Shown one piece after another: positions 26,296 to 34,835 of a stretch of DNA of 64,000 nucleotides. Source of the DNA: JAVXTH01 sp036642795. GTDB taxonomy: Bacteria > Bacillota_I > Bacilli_A > Erysipelotrichales > Erysipelotrichaceae. The notes under the pieces are model-generated. The model saw nothing but the letters and a program-made list of their open reading frames with translations. It was not told where the DNA came from and ran no database searches. The position numbers and the translations under genes are program-made. The stretch's first letter is position 1. Every line of letters starts with the position of its first letter. The stretch spans positions 70,976 through 134,975 of the forward strand of contig JAVXTH010000001.1 in NCBI GenBank assembly GCA_036642795.1, read 5' to 3'.

Positions 26296-26315
26296 ACTCC
26301 AAAATACTCCAAAAA
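26296..26315. repeat. Tandem ACTCCAAAA repeats upstream of the PTS promoter
   Basis: Two adjacent 10-base units, ACTCCAAAAT and ACTCCAAAAA. They share the ACTCCA half-site of the palindrome at 26195-26209 and may be an upstream regulator site. Confidence 0.4.
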
Positions 26316-26320
26316 TAGGC

Positions 26321-26348
26321 AAATAAAAAAGTCGCGTTTTAACGACTT
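26321..26348 (-). terminator. Terminator of the RpiR gene
   Basis: Stem AAGTCG/CGACTT followed on the - strand by a T-rich run. Confidence 0.75.
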
Positions 26349-26362
26349 AACAAAATCTAACC

Positions 26363-27187
26363 TTATTTTTGATCTAGCTTCTTATTAATTGCTCTAGCAA
26401 CTTTCTCTTTATAACGATAAGAAGCCTCTGCATTAAGCATTGCATAACCACTACATAGTAAATCCAATGTATACATTTGTGAAATCATTGAAACCATCGT
26501 ACCACCGGTAATTGGATTCTCTTTTCCACTCGTTAATAAAACACAATCCGATATTTTAGCCATCGGTGAATTTATATGATTGGTAACCGTTATAATCTTA
26601 CAATCGTTTTCTTTGGCGATATGTACTGCTTCATATAAATCTTTTGTTGAACCAGAAATAGAAATGACTACAATCACATCCTTTTCATTACAAATGGAAG
26701 ATTGCGCACATTGTAGATGACTCTCTTTAATTGATTTACCACGCCTTCCCACTCTTAGAAAACGCTCTTCTGCCATTTCCGCAACAAAAGCACTTGAACC
26801 TGCTCCATAGAAATATAACTGTTCTGCATCGGATATCATTTTAACGCCTTTTTCTAATTGTTTCATATCGATAATATTTTTTGTATCATGAATGGAATCA
26901 ACAATATTCTTTTCAATTATATCTAAATAATTATTCGCATCATATATTTCTTCCGTTTTCGCATCATCTAAGGCAATCGCAAATTTTAAATCTTGATAAC
27001 CTTTGAAATCAATTTTACGACAAAATCTAACAATCGTCGCTTCCCCAATATTTAATTTACTAGAAACCTCAGATAAACTCAAACAAACAATTTCATTATC
27101 ATGATCGTGTAGAATGAAATCAGCAATTTGTTTTTCTGTCTTAGTTAAGGTTGGATAAAAACTTTCAATAATCGACTTAGTCCTCAT
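26363..27187 (-). CDS. RpiR/MurR family regulator (HTH_6 plus SIS)
   Basis: About 274 residues. An N-terminal RpiR-type HTH (LTKTEKQIADFIL, then LNIGEATIVRFCRKIDFKGYQDLK) is joined to a SIS domain with YFYGAGSSAFVAE near residue 135 and VVISISGSTKDLYEAV near 180, which would sense a sugar phosphate. I start it at 27187 with GAGGGATTTT ahead; a longer frame would need an ATT start. It lies upstream of, and in line with, the PTS-nanE operon, and is its probable regulator. Confidence 0.88.
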   Translation of the reverse strand: MRTKSIIESFYPTLTKTEKQIADFILHDHDNEIVCLSLSEVSSKLNIGEATIVRFCRKIDFKGYQDLKFAIALDDAKTEEIYDANNYLDIIEKNIVDSIHDTKNIIDMKQLEKGVKMISDAEQLYFYGAGSSAFVAEMAEERFLRVGRRGKSIKESHLQCAQSSICNEKDVIVVISISGSTKDLYEAVHIAKENDCKIITVTNHINSPMAKISDCVLLTSGKENPITGGTMVSMISQMYTLDLLCSGYAMLNAEASYRYKEKVARAINKKLDQK

Positions 27188-27247
27188 AAAATCCCTCTTT
27201 CCCAATGTTTTATATTATTATAACACAAAATTGAATTCATAATAAAA

Positions 27248-28030
27248 CTAGATAAAGCCCTTTTCTTTTAAGAAAAGGTAAACACCATCTTGACGAATAT
27301 CTTTACAAACATAATTTGCAGCATCTTTTGCTTCTTGTTCTCCATTGGCAGGAGAAACGGACACTCCAGCAGCTTTCAACATTGAAATATCATTAAAGCC
27401 ATCTCCAAATACCATTACTTGTTCCATATTATAACCCCAATGTTTTGCTAGGGTTTCAATTCCTAAATGTTTCCCAACTCCCTTTGGTGTTGCTTCAATT
27501 ACATTATCCGCTACATAAACATAGCTTACATCTTTTAATACTTTTTCGACTTTTTTTAATACTTCTTTCGTTCCATGAAGATTCATACTTGGTACCAAAT
27601 CATCCTGATAAGGTTTGATCTTTGGTACATTTAAATATAAATAAAAGAATACATCTAAGTAATCTTGAGAAATACGTTTTTGTTGATAATCTCCATCATC
27701 GGTTGAATAACGAATATTATAATCACTTTCTTTTTGTAATGCAATTAAATCATATATAACATTACTAGGAATATAATGAGAATCAATTAATGTAGTATGA
27801 TCATAGATTGATGCACCACCATTAAAAATATAACCATCAAAATCAAAGTCATGAAAAGCGGAAGGCATATTCGCAATTTCTTCTCGGCAACGACTTGTGG
27901 CAATGCACACTTTATAACCATTTGCCTTTAATTGTTTGAAAGCCTCAAGGGTTGAGGGAATCATAACGTGGATGTCATGGGTATAAATGGTACCATCTAT
28001 ATCAAAAAAGATTACTTTAATGTCGTTCAT
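27248..28030 (-). CDS. Cof-type HAD phosphatase
   Basis: A 260-residue haloacid-dehalogenase phosphatase. Motif I is FFDIDGTIYT, motif II the threonine in CIATSRCREE, motif III the lysine near residue 190, and motif IV VFGDGFNDISML near 215, with a C2-type cap between. Such enzymes dephosphorylate sugar phosphates and related compounds. An extended -10 (TGGTATAAT, 28064-28072) lies ahead, and nagA is closed by its own terminator, so it is probably a separate transcript. The setting suggests relief of sugar-phosphate build-up. Confidence 0.85.
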   Translation of the reverse strand: MNDIKVIFFDIDGTIYTHDIHVMIPSTLEAFKQLKANGYKVCIATSRCREEIANMPSAFHDFDFDGYIFNGGASIYDHTTLIDSHYIPSNVIYDLIALQKESDYNIRYSTDDGDYQQKRISQDYLDVFFYLYLNVPKIKPYQDDLVPSMNLHGTKEVLKKVEKVLKDVSYVYVADNVIEATPKGVGKHLGIETLAKHWGYNMEQVMVFGDGFNDISMLKAAGVSVSPANGEQEAKDAANYVCKDIRQDGVYLFLKEKGFI

Positions 28031-28104
28031 ATTATTCCTACTTTCTTATAAAATCACTTTTTAATTATACCACGATACCTTGACGATATAATAATAATTT
28101 ACAA

Positions 28105-28140
28105 TAAAAAAAAGCATAGCTGTTATGAGCAACTATGCTT
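28105..28140 (-). terminator. Intrinsic terminator of nagA
   Basis: Stem AAGCATAG/CTATGCTT with a T-run on the - strand. Confidence 0.88.
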
Positions 28141-28152
28141 AAGTAATTAAAA

Positions 28153-29295
28153 CTATTTTCTAGCCATACCTTTACAATAAACTTGAGCAACTTCATAGTT
28201 ATCTTCAAGGACAACCAAGTCACCATCTTTACCTGCTTGAATGCTTCCTTTACGATCATCAATATGTAAACAACGAGCTGGATTGATTGTACAAGAATTA
28301 AGGGCTGCATCAAATGGGATAAGTGCTTTTTCAACTAAGATCTTTAAGCCTTCGTTCACTTTAAGTGTCGAACCAGCTAATGAATTTGATGAAGTTAAAT
28401 GAGCACTGCCATCTGGATAGATCAAGATTTCATTGCCACCAAAGATATATTTCTCACCAATTGGTAAGCCTTTTGCCATTAGGGCATCGGTAATCATAAT
28501 CGCATAATCACGACCTTTTGCCGTAAAGTAATCATTTAAAGCAGCATAAGTAGAGTGATTTCCATCACAGATTACTTCACCAAATACATCACGAAAACGC
28601 ATTGCAGCACCAACAAGACCTGGTTTACGGTGATGGAATGGTGTCATTCCATTAAAGACATGCGTCATACTACGAGCACCGTTTGCTACGGCTAAACTTG
28701 CTTCTTCATAGGTTGCTGCCGAGTGACCAATGCTAACTACAATACCATGTTGAGCACAGTATTTAGTTAAGGCAAAATCATCATCTTGTTCAGTTGCAAG
28801 CGTAATAACTTTAATTAAGCCTTTGGCAGCTTGATTATATTTTTTAAACTGTTCAACACTTGGTTTCACAATAAATTGTTCTGGTTGAGCTCCTTTATAA
28901 ACCATATCTAAATAAGGACCTTCAAAATGAACACCAACAATTTCAGCTCCTTCATAACCTTCATCGACTACTTTCGCAACATTCTTAAGGGCAGCAGTTA
29001 ATACTTCTTCACTTTGAGTAATCGTTGTTGGACAAATGGAAGTAACACCTTCTTCACCAGGAATACGGCTCATCCAATTGCGTAAGCCATCTTCATTAGC
29101 ATCGTTTGTATCAAAACCATAAGCACCATGTGTATGTATATCAATAAAACCTGGAACGATTCTTTTTTCGCCATAATCTTTATCCACCGGTTTTTTCCCA
29201 TATTCATAAACCGTTGAAATTAAACCATCGATCATTTCAATTTGTGCTTCAATAAATTGACCTAATACCCAAACTCTCTTACTTTGAATAATCAT
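28153..29295 (-). CDS. nagA: N-acetylglucosamine-6-phosphate deacetylase
   Basis: Converts GlcNAc-6-phosphate to glucosamine-6-phosphate and acetate. The 380-residue amidohydrolase has PGFIDIHTHGAYGFDT near residue 50, GVHFEGPYL near 125 (metal glutamate), SIGHSAAT near 190, MTHVFNGMTPFHHR near 210, and the catalytic aspartate in MITDALMAKG near 270. It receives the product of NanE and feeds NagB (61420-62139). AAGGAGGATGATCAA precedes the start. It has its own promoter. Confidence 0.94.
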   Translation of the reverse strand: MIIQSKRVWVLGQFIEAQIEMIDGLISTVYEYGKKPVDKDYGEKRIVPGFIDIHTHGAYGFDTNDANEDGLRNWMSRIPGEEGVTSICPTTITQSEEVLTAALKNVAKVVDEGYEGAEIVGVHFEGPYLDMVYKGAQPEQFIVKPSVEQFKKYNQAAKGLIKVITLATEQDDDFALTKYCAQHGIVVSIGHSAATYEEASLAVANGARSMTHVFNGMTPFHHRKPGLVGAAMRFRDVFGEVICDGNHSTYAALNDYFTAKGRDYAIMITDALMAKGLPIGEKYIFGGNEILIYPDGSAHLTSSNSLAGSTLKVNEGLKILVEKALIPFDAALNSCTINPARCLHIDDRKGSIQAGKDGDLVVLEDNYEVAQVYCKGMARK

Positions 29296-29324
29296 TTGAT
29301 CATCCTCCTTAATTTTCTAACCCT

Positions 29325-29353
29325 ATTATACTCAGTCTTTTCATTATTTTCAA
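29325..29353 (-). promoter_or_regulatory. Promoter of nagA
   Basis: TTGAAA and TATAAT on the - strand with a 17-base spacer. Confidence 0.8.
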
Positions 29354-29380
29354 TCAAGACACTAGTTTTTTCCTTTTTTT

Positions 29381-29412
29381 ATAAAAAAGGAGCAATCTAT
29401 CCTTGAATGCTC
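29381..29412 (-). terminator. Terminator of the YgiQ gene
   Basis: Stem GAGCA/TGCTC followed on the - strand by CCTTTTTTAT. Confidence 0.65.
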
Positions 29413-29428
29413 ACTTCCTTAAATGAAA

Positions 29429-31330
29429 CTATCGCGTACTTCGTTTCTTTGTATCTTTTGACCATTTATTATGTTGTGGATACGGTTTTCGATCTCGATT
29501 TTTTCCTTGATATCCTTGTGCATTACTTCGATTATAAGAATCTCCATGATGTGGCTTTGCCGGAATTAAACATTTCACTCCACTTCCCACTAGATCAAGG
29601 CGACCTGCTTCTTTTAATGCTTTATAAACTAATTCATAATTCTGTGGATAGGTAAATTGCATCAATGCTCTTTGCATTGCTTTTTCTTCATAAGTACGTG
29701 CTACATAAACCTTTTTCATTGTTTTAGGATCAAGGCCAGTATAATACATACAGGTTGCTGGTGTACCTGGGGTTGGATAGAAATCTTGAACTTGTTTTGG
29801 CGTATAATGAATGCTTTTTAAATAACGTGCCAATTCAATCGCAGCCTCTAAATCACTCCCTGGATGAGAGCTCATTAAATAGGGCACAATATATTGATTC
29901 ATATGATTTTCATCGTTGATTTCTTTAAAACGTTCTGCGAATTTCAAATACAATTCTTTTCGTGGTTTCCCCATTTTATCCAATACCTTGGCACTGATAT
30001 GTTCTGGGGCTACTTTAAGTTGCCCTGAAACATGATACTTAACCAATTCTTGAAAGAAGGTTTCATCATGATCATACATAATATAATCATAGCGAACTCC
30101 AGAGCGAATAAAGACTTTTTTTACTTTTGGTAAAGCCCTTAATGATCTTAAAATATCAATATAACGAGTATGGTCTACTTTTAAATTAGCACAGGGTTTT
30201 GGGTGAAGACATTCGCGATCAACGCATGCTCCAAACTTTGCTTGTTTGTCACAAGCCGTTCTAGAGAAGTTAGCTGTTGGTCCTCCAACATCATGAATAT
30301 AACCCTTAAATCCGGGCATTTGCGTAATCAGCTTTGCTTCTTCAACCAAGCTTTCTTTACTTCGCGTTGAAATAACACGACCTTGATGATGGGTAATTGC
30401 GCAAAAGGCACAAGAACCAAAACAACCACGATTGGATATTAATGAAAACTGTACTTCTTCAATTGCTGGTATGTAATCATACTTGGGATGAAAGGTACGC
30501 TCATAAGGTAAAGAATAAGTGAAGTCCATTTCTTCTTGGCTTAAGGGTAGTGCTGGTAAGTTTTGAACGATATACCAACCATCGTAAGGTTCAATTAACA
30601 CATGCGCAGCAATCGCATCAATGTTTTGATGTTGCACATGATAACTCTTTGCGAAGGTATGTTTATCTTTCACAATTTCATTAAAAGACGGTAACATAAT
30701 CGCATCACTTACGTAACTAATATCTTTTGTTTTATATACGGAACCGCGAATAAAGCAAATATCTTTTGCTTCAATTCCACTATTCAGTGCTTCCGCAACT
30801 TCAATAACACTATTTTCTCCCATCCCATATAACAATAAATCAGCTTGTGAATCAATTAAAATGGATTGACGTACTTTATCATCCCAATAATCATAATGGG
30901 CCATCCGTCTTAAAGAAGCTTCAATACCACCAATGATAACTGGTTTATGTGGAAATAAACGTTTTAATATTTGGGTATAAACAATCGTTGGACGATCCGG
31001 ACGATGTCCCATCTCTCCATTGTTACTATAATTATCTTTATCACGACGACGTTTATTTACTGAATAATGATTTACCATCGAATCAATATTACCTGCCGAT
31101 ACAAAAAAGCCTAAGCGTGGTTCGCCAAATTGAGTAAATTCATCATCTAAGTTCCAATCAGGTTGCGCTAAAACAGCCACTTGATAACCAAAGGCTTGTA
31201 ACGTTCTTGTGATAATAGCGGTACCAAAAGATGGATGATCAACATAGGCATCCCCACTAACATATATAAAATCGAATTGTTCGATTCCTTGTTCTTGCAT
31301 CTCTAAACGTGTCGTTGGTAAAAAAGACAT
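29429..31330 (-). CDS. YgiQ family radical SAM protein (UPF0313)
   Basis: About 633 residues. The radical SAM cluster motif is CFGSCAFCAITHHQGR near residue 305, with YERTFHPKYDYIPA just before and HDVGGPTANF shortly after. The N-terminal part (DFIYVSGDAYVDHPSFG) resembles a cobalamin-binding-like fold, and the C terminus is basic (DRKPYPQHNKWSKDTKKR). The function of YgiQ proteins is not settled. I start it at ATG 31330 behind AGGAGTTGTTATTT, not at the upstream TTG. It is a single-gene unit. Confidence 0.87.
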   Translation of the reverse strand: MSFLPTTRLEMQEQGIEQFDFIYVSGDAYVDHPSFGTAIITRTLQAFGYQVAVLAQPDWNLDDEFTQFGEPRLGFFVSAGNIDSMVNHYSVNKRRRDKDNYSNNGEMGHRPDRPTIVYTQILKRLFPHKPVIIGGIEASLRRMAHYDYWDDKVRQSILIDSQADLLLYGMGENSVIEVAEALNSGIEAKDICFIRGSVYKTKDISYVSDAIMLPSFNEIVKDKHTFAKSYHVQHQNIDAIAAHVLIEPYDGWYIVQNLPALPLSQEEMDFTYSLPYERTFHPKYDYIPAIEEVQFSLISNRGCFGSCAFCAITHHQGRVISTRSKESLVEEAKLITQMPGFKGYIHDVGGPTANFSRTACDKQAKFGACVDRECLHPKPCANLKVDHTRYIDILRSLRALPKVKKVFIRSGVRYDYIMYDHDETFFQELVKYHVSGQLKVAPEHISAKVLDKMGKPRKELYLKFAERFKEINDENHMNQYIVPYLMSSHPGSDLEAAIELARYLKSIHYTPKQVQDFYPTPGTPATCMYYTGLDPKTMKKVYVARTYEEKAMQRALMQFTYPQNYELVYKALKEAGRLDLVGSGVKCLIPAKPHHGDSYNRSNAQGYQGKNRDRKPYPQHNKWSKDTKKRSTR

Positions 31331-31439
31331 AAATAACAACTCCTATTCCATTCCCTATTTTACCATAATCTGCTTAAATCTCCTAGAAAGGTTCGTTTTT
31401 ATTCCTTTTGAATTTCTACTATTTTTTTTTGCATTTCAT

Positions 31440-31497
31440 TAGACAAAGCTAAAAAAAAGCCTCATACTATAGAAAGTAGAATAGATGGTAACCATCT
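31440..31497 (+). promoter_or_regulatory. Promoter and palindrome ahead of the flavin reductase-rubredoxin gene
   Basis: TAGACA (31440) and CATACT (31463) with 17 bases between, then a perfect palindrome AGATGGTAACCATCT at 31483-31497 next to the ribosome site. The palindrome may be an operator or a translation-blocking hairpin. Confidence 0.45.
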
Positions 31498-31512
31498 TTG
31501 GAGGAAGTTTTT

Positions 31513-32139
31513 ATGAATGAACGCGCTCTGTTTAAATTAAGTTATGGTCTTTACATTGTCTCAAGTAAAGATGAACACACAACATCGGGATGTATTGTGA
31601 ATTCTTTGAATCAAATTACGAATAGCCCGAATCAAATGTCCGTTACTTTAAATAAAAATAATGCGACAACAAAGGTAATTCAAAATTCAAATATGTTTAC
31701 AGCAGTTGTCTTAACCCAAAGTGCACCAATGGATTTAATTGGTGAATTCGGTTTCAAATCAAGCAAAGATGTCGATAAGTTTTCAAAGTTTAACGTTGCC
31801 TATGATCATGATATTCCTTATATCAATGAACATGTCGCTGCTTATTTTACTTGTAAAGTAAGTCAAAGTGTTGATGTAGGTACGCATATTATGTTTATTG
31901 GTGAATGCATCGAAGCTGAGGAAATCAGCAAAGAGGAAGTTATGACTTACGCTTATTATCATCAAGTTAAAAATGGTACAACACCTCCAAGTGCTCCTAG
32001 TTATCAAAAAGAAGCAAAGGTTGTTGGTTGGCGTTGTAAAGTTTGTGGCTATATTTATGAAGGAGAACATATTCCTGCCGATTTTATTTGTCCTGTTTGT
32101 GGTGTGGATGTAAATTCTTTTGAAAAAATAGAGGGTTAA
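31513..32139 (+). CDS. Flavin reductase-like domain fused to rubredoxin (high-molecular-weight rubredoxin type)
   Basis: About 208 residues. The first 155 are an FMN-binding flavin-reductase domain ([32 protein letters not shown]). The C-terminal 45 are rubredoxin with the two iron-binding knuckles [10 protein letters not shown] and CPVCGVD. Such proteins pass electrons from NAD(P)H to flavodiiron proteins, and one is encoded 16 bases downstream, so together they likely reduce oxygen or nitric oxide. I start at 31513 because TTTGGAGGAAG lies just upstream. Confidence 0.88.
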   Translation: MNERALFKLSYGLYIVSSKDEHTTSGCIVNSLNQITNSPNQMSVTLNKNNATTKVIQNSNMFTAVVLTQSAPMDLIGEFGFKSSKDVDKFSKFNVAYDHDIPYINEHVAAYFTCKVSQSVDVGTHIMFIGECIEAEEISKEEVMTYAYYHQVKNGTTPPSAPSYQKEAKVVGWRCKVCGYIYEGEHIPADFICPVCGVDVNSFEKIEG

Positions 32140-32155
32140 GAAAGAAGGCATTTTT

Positions 32156-33352
32156 ATGAAAAAAGCGATACAGTTATCACCGAATGTTTATTGGGTAGGT
32201 GCTCATGATTTTGATTTACGACATTTCCATGGTTCGATGTTTCCCATTGAGGAAGGAACCAGTTATAATGCTTATCTAATTGTGGATGAACAAATCACTT
32301 TAATCGATACCGTTGAAATTGATTTTATCGATGATATGATGGAACGAATTCAAAGTGTAATCAAGGACCGCGTGATTGATCATATTATTGTTCAACATGC
32401 AGAACCAGATCATTCCTCGGGATTTATTGCCTTTATGCAGAAATATCCAAATGCGATACCTCATGCAAGTATCAGTGGGATGCGACTTATGAGACAACAA
32501 TACTTTAAGGATTTTTCATTTCATCCATTAAAAACTGGTGGAAGTTTATGTACCGGTCATTACACATTCAAATTTCTAGAAATGCCATTAATTCATTGGC
32601 CGGATAATATGCTCACTTATTTAGAAGAAGAAAAAATCGTCTTTTCAAGTGATGCCTTTGGTCAACATATCGCAAGTTATGATATGTTTGATGATGCTCA
32701 TCCCTTAACAAAATGTTTAGATAAAGCAAAAGATTACTATGCGAATATTGTAATGCCTTATGGTGATCGAGTTTTATTAAAATTAAAAGAAATAGCAGAC
32801 ATGAACATTGAAATTGCAATGATAGCTCCTGCTCATGGCATTATATGGCGAAGTCATGTTGCTGATATTCTAAATGCTTATCAAGGATTTGCTTCGTTTC
32901 AATCCGAAAATAAAGCGATTATCTTATATGAAAGTGTTTGGAATAATACCAAACATATGGCTGAAGCAATTGGTGAGGGCTTAGGTGAAAACGGTATTTG
33001 TGTTAAGTTATTTAAGATTAGTGAAACTTCTCCTGCCCTTATCATGAAAGAGTTATTAGACTCAAAAGCAATCTTTGTGGGAAGTGGTTGTTACAACAAT
33101 GCTTTATCCATTGATGTCATTGCACTCTTAGAAAAACTTGCGATTAATAAACCAAAACATAAAATTGGTTTAGGCTTTGGTTCTTATGGATGGTTTAAAA
33201 ATAATCCCAATGAAATCAATGTTCGCTTAGAAAAAGCTGGCATTACCTTGATCGATGAAGCCATTTCTCAATGTTGTTCCTTAAGCAGTGATGACTTTGA
33301 TCATTTAGTAGAGCTTGGTAATGAATATGCCAAGAAAATAAAAGCTTTATAG
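32156..33352 (+). CDS. Flavodiiron protein (FprA-type oxygen/NO reductase)
   Basis: 398 residues. The N-terminal beta-lactamase-like domain carries the di-iron ligands in VQHAEPDHSSG near residue 80, a histidine in MPLIHWPDNM near 145 and SSDAFGQH near 165. A flavodoxin domain starts near 255 (AIILYESVWNNTKHMAEAI). These enzymes reduce O2 to water or NO to N2O in anaerobes. The upstream rubredoxin fusion is the probable electron donor. The ribosome site AAGAAGGCATTTTT precedes the start. Confidence 0.92.
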   Translation: MKKAIQLSPNVYWVGAHDFDLRHFHGSMFPIEEGTSYNAYLIVDEQITLIDTVEIDFIDDMMERIQSVIKDRVIDHIIVQHAEPDHSSGFIAFMQKYPNAIPHASISGMRLMRQQYFKDFSFHPLKTGGSLCTGHYTFKFLEMPLIHWPDNMLTYLEEEKIVFSSDAFGQHIASYDMFDDAHPLTKCLDKAKDYYANIVMPYGDRVLLKLKEIADMNIEIAMIAPAHGIIWRSHVADILNAYQGFASFQSENKAIILYESVWNNTKHMAEAIGEGLGENGICVKLFKISETSPALIMKELLDSKAIFVGSGCYNNALSIDVIALLEKLAINKPKHKIGLGFGSYGWFKNNPNEINVRLEKAGITLIDEAISQCCSLSSDDFDHLVELGNEYAKKIKAL

Positions 33353-33356
33353 ATAA

Positions 33357-33386
33357 AAAAAGTCAGCGATTATGCTGATTTTTTTG
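33357..33386. terminator. Bidirectional terminator between the flavodiiron and helicase genes
   Basis: Stem TCAGC/GCTGA flanked by A-run and T-run; overlaps the end of the helicase gene. Confidence 0.75.
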
Positions 33387-34686
33387 AATGAAATTGAGCC
33401 GGTCCTTTTGCTTTGGATCGCTTATTGCCATAATTATTCTTTTTATTTGTACTGCCATAACCATGTTTTGCTTTTGGTTTATGGTTGGTACTTTTTTTAT
33501 CGGTTTCAGTAGTTTTTCTTCTTGGTAAGGTACGTACTTTCTTAACTGGTTCTTCAATTGAAATATGATTAAAATTAATCTCTAAATTCTTAACTGGAAT
33601 ACTATGATGAATCAATCGTTCAATATCTTTGATATAAGCTTTTTCTTCCCCATCGCATAATGAGATGGAACGTCCCTTTAAGCCAGCTCGACCGGTTCTA
33701 CCAATACGGTGAACATAAGTCTCAGCAATGTTCGGTATTTCATAGTTAATAACGCAAGATAACTCATCGATATCAATCCCACGAGCAGCAATATCAGTTG
33801 CGACTAGAATTCGTATTTCACCTTTTTTAAAACTATTTAAAGCTAATACACGGGCATTCTGTGATTTGTTACCATGAATTGCTCGGGCACTTATATGATT
33901 TTGTTCTAAGAACTTAACAACACGATTCGCATTATTCTTTGTTCTTGTAAAAATCAAAGCACTACCGGTAACATTTTTACGTAGTAAATGAACTAAGACT
34001 TTTCTTTTATCACTCTTTGATACGTAATATAATTCTTGTGAAATGGTATCAACGGTACTTGATACCGGTGTTACTTCCACACTTTCTGGTTGATATAAAA
34101 ACGTTTGCGCTAATTTCTTTATTTCTTTTGGCATCGTTGCGGAAAATAATAAAGTCTGACGCTTTTCAGGAATTTGTTGAATGATTCTTTTCACATCATT
34201 TAAAAATCCCATATCTAACATTCGATCTGCTTCATCTAAAATAAGTATTTCAACCCGACTCAAATTCACTATTTTTTGTTTCATCAAATCTAATAAGCGA
34301 CCAGGTGTCGCAACTAAAATATCCGCATTAGGAATTGCTCTTTCTTGGGGTTTTTGAGAAACGCCACCAAAAATAACAGCACTTTGAAGTGGTAAGTATT
34401 TACCATAGATTTCAATGTTCTCCATAATTTGAGCTGCTAATTCACGAGTCGGCGTTAAAATTAAAGATCGAATATAACCTTTATGGCCTGCTTGATTTAA
34501 TAATTGTAACATCGGAATAGAAAAAGCTGCCGTTTTGCCTGTTCCCGTTTGAGCACAGCCAATTAAATCTTTCCCTTGCAACAACAATGGGATAGCCTTT
34601 TCTTGAATCGGGGTTGCTTTTGTATAACTTGCATCTTCAATTGCATGCAAGATTTCTGGTAATAAGTTTAATTCGGTAAATTTCAT
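33370..34686 (-). CDS. DEAD-box RNA helicase 1 (RhlE/CshB-like)
   Basis: 438 residues. Helicase motifs in order: Q motif near residue 22 (TPIQEKAIP), AQTGTGKTAAF, PTRELAAQI, TPGRLLD, DEAD, SAT, then VATDIAARGIDI and HRIGRTGRAG. A basic tail (KPKAKHGYGSTNKK) should bind RNA. These helicases unwind rRNA or mRNA structures, often in the cold. The 5' leader of about 95 bases contains a strong terminator hairpin, suggesting control by attenuation. The start follows AAAAGGAAAATACAT. Confidence 0.92.
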   Translation of the reverse strand: MKFTELNLLPEILHAIEDASYTKATPIQEKAIPLLLQGKDLIGCAQTGTGKTAAFSIPMLQLLNQAGHKGYIRSLILTPTRELAAQIMENIEIYGKYLPLQSAVIFGGVSQKPQERAIPNADILVATPGRLLDLMKQKIVNLSRVEILILDEADRMLDMGFLNDVKRIIQQIPEKRQTLLFSATMPKEIKKLAQTFLYQPESVEVTPVSSTVDTISQELYYVSKSDKRKVLVHLLRKNVTGSALIFTRTKNNANRVVKFLEQNHISARAIHGNKSQNARVLALNSFKKGEIRILVATDIAARGIDIDELSCVINYEIPNIAETYVHRIGRTGRAGLKGRSISLCDGEEKAYIKDIERLIHHSIPVKNLEINFNHISIEEPVKKVRTLPRRKTTETDKKSTNHKPKAKHGYGSTNKKNNYGNKRSKAKGPAQFHSKKSA

Positions 34687-34710
34687 ATGTATTTTCCTTT
34701 TCTGTTTTAA

Positions 34711-34760
34711 ATATAAAAAACGAACAACAACGAAAGGATGTATTCCTTACGTATTGTTCG
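34711..34760 (-). terminator. Attenuator-like terminator in the helicase 1 leader
   Basis: Stem CGAACAA/TTGTTCG with inner AAGGA/TCCTT and a six-base T-run, 25 bases before the helicase start. There is no space for a promoter between it and the gene. Confidence 0.75.
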
Positions 34761-34787
34761 TACATAGGTAGCCTTAAGTGCTTCCTT

Positions 34788-34796
34788 ATTATAACA
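34788..34796 (-). promoter_or_regulatory. Extended -10 promoter of helicase 1
   Basis: TGTTATAAT (TGn plus perfect TATAAT) on the - strand; the -35 is weak. It would give a leader of about 95 bases containing the terminator. Confidence 0.55.
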
Positions 34797-34835
34797 GAAA
34801 TCACTCAAATGTATAGTTTTATTTCTGCTTATCCC

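Noticed and set aside
28065..28334. An 89-codon - strand frame at the nagA 3' end
   Set aside because: It overlaps nagA and its terminator in a different frame and has no ribosome site.
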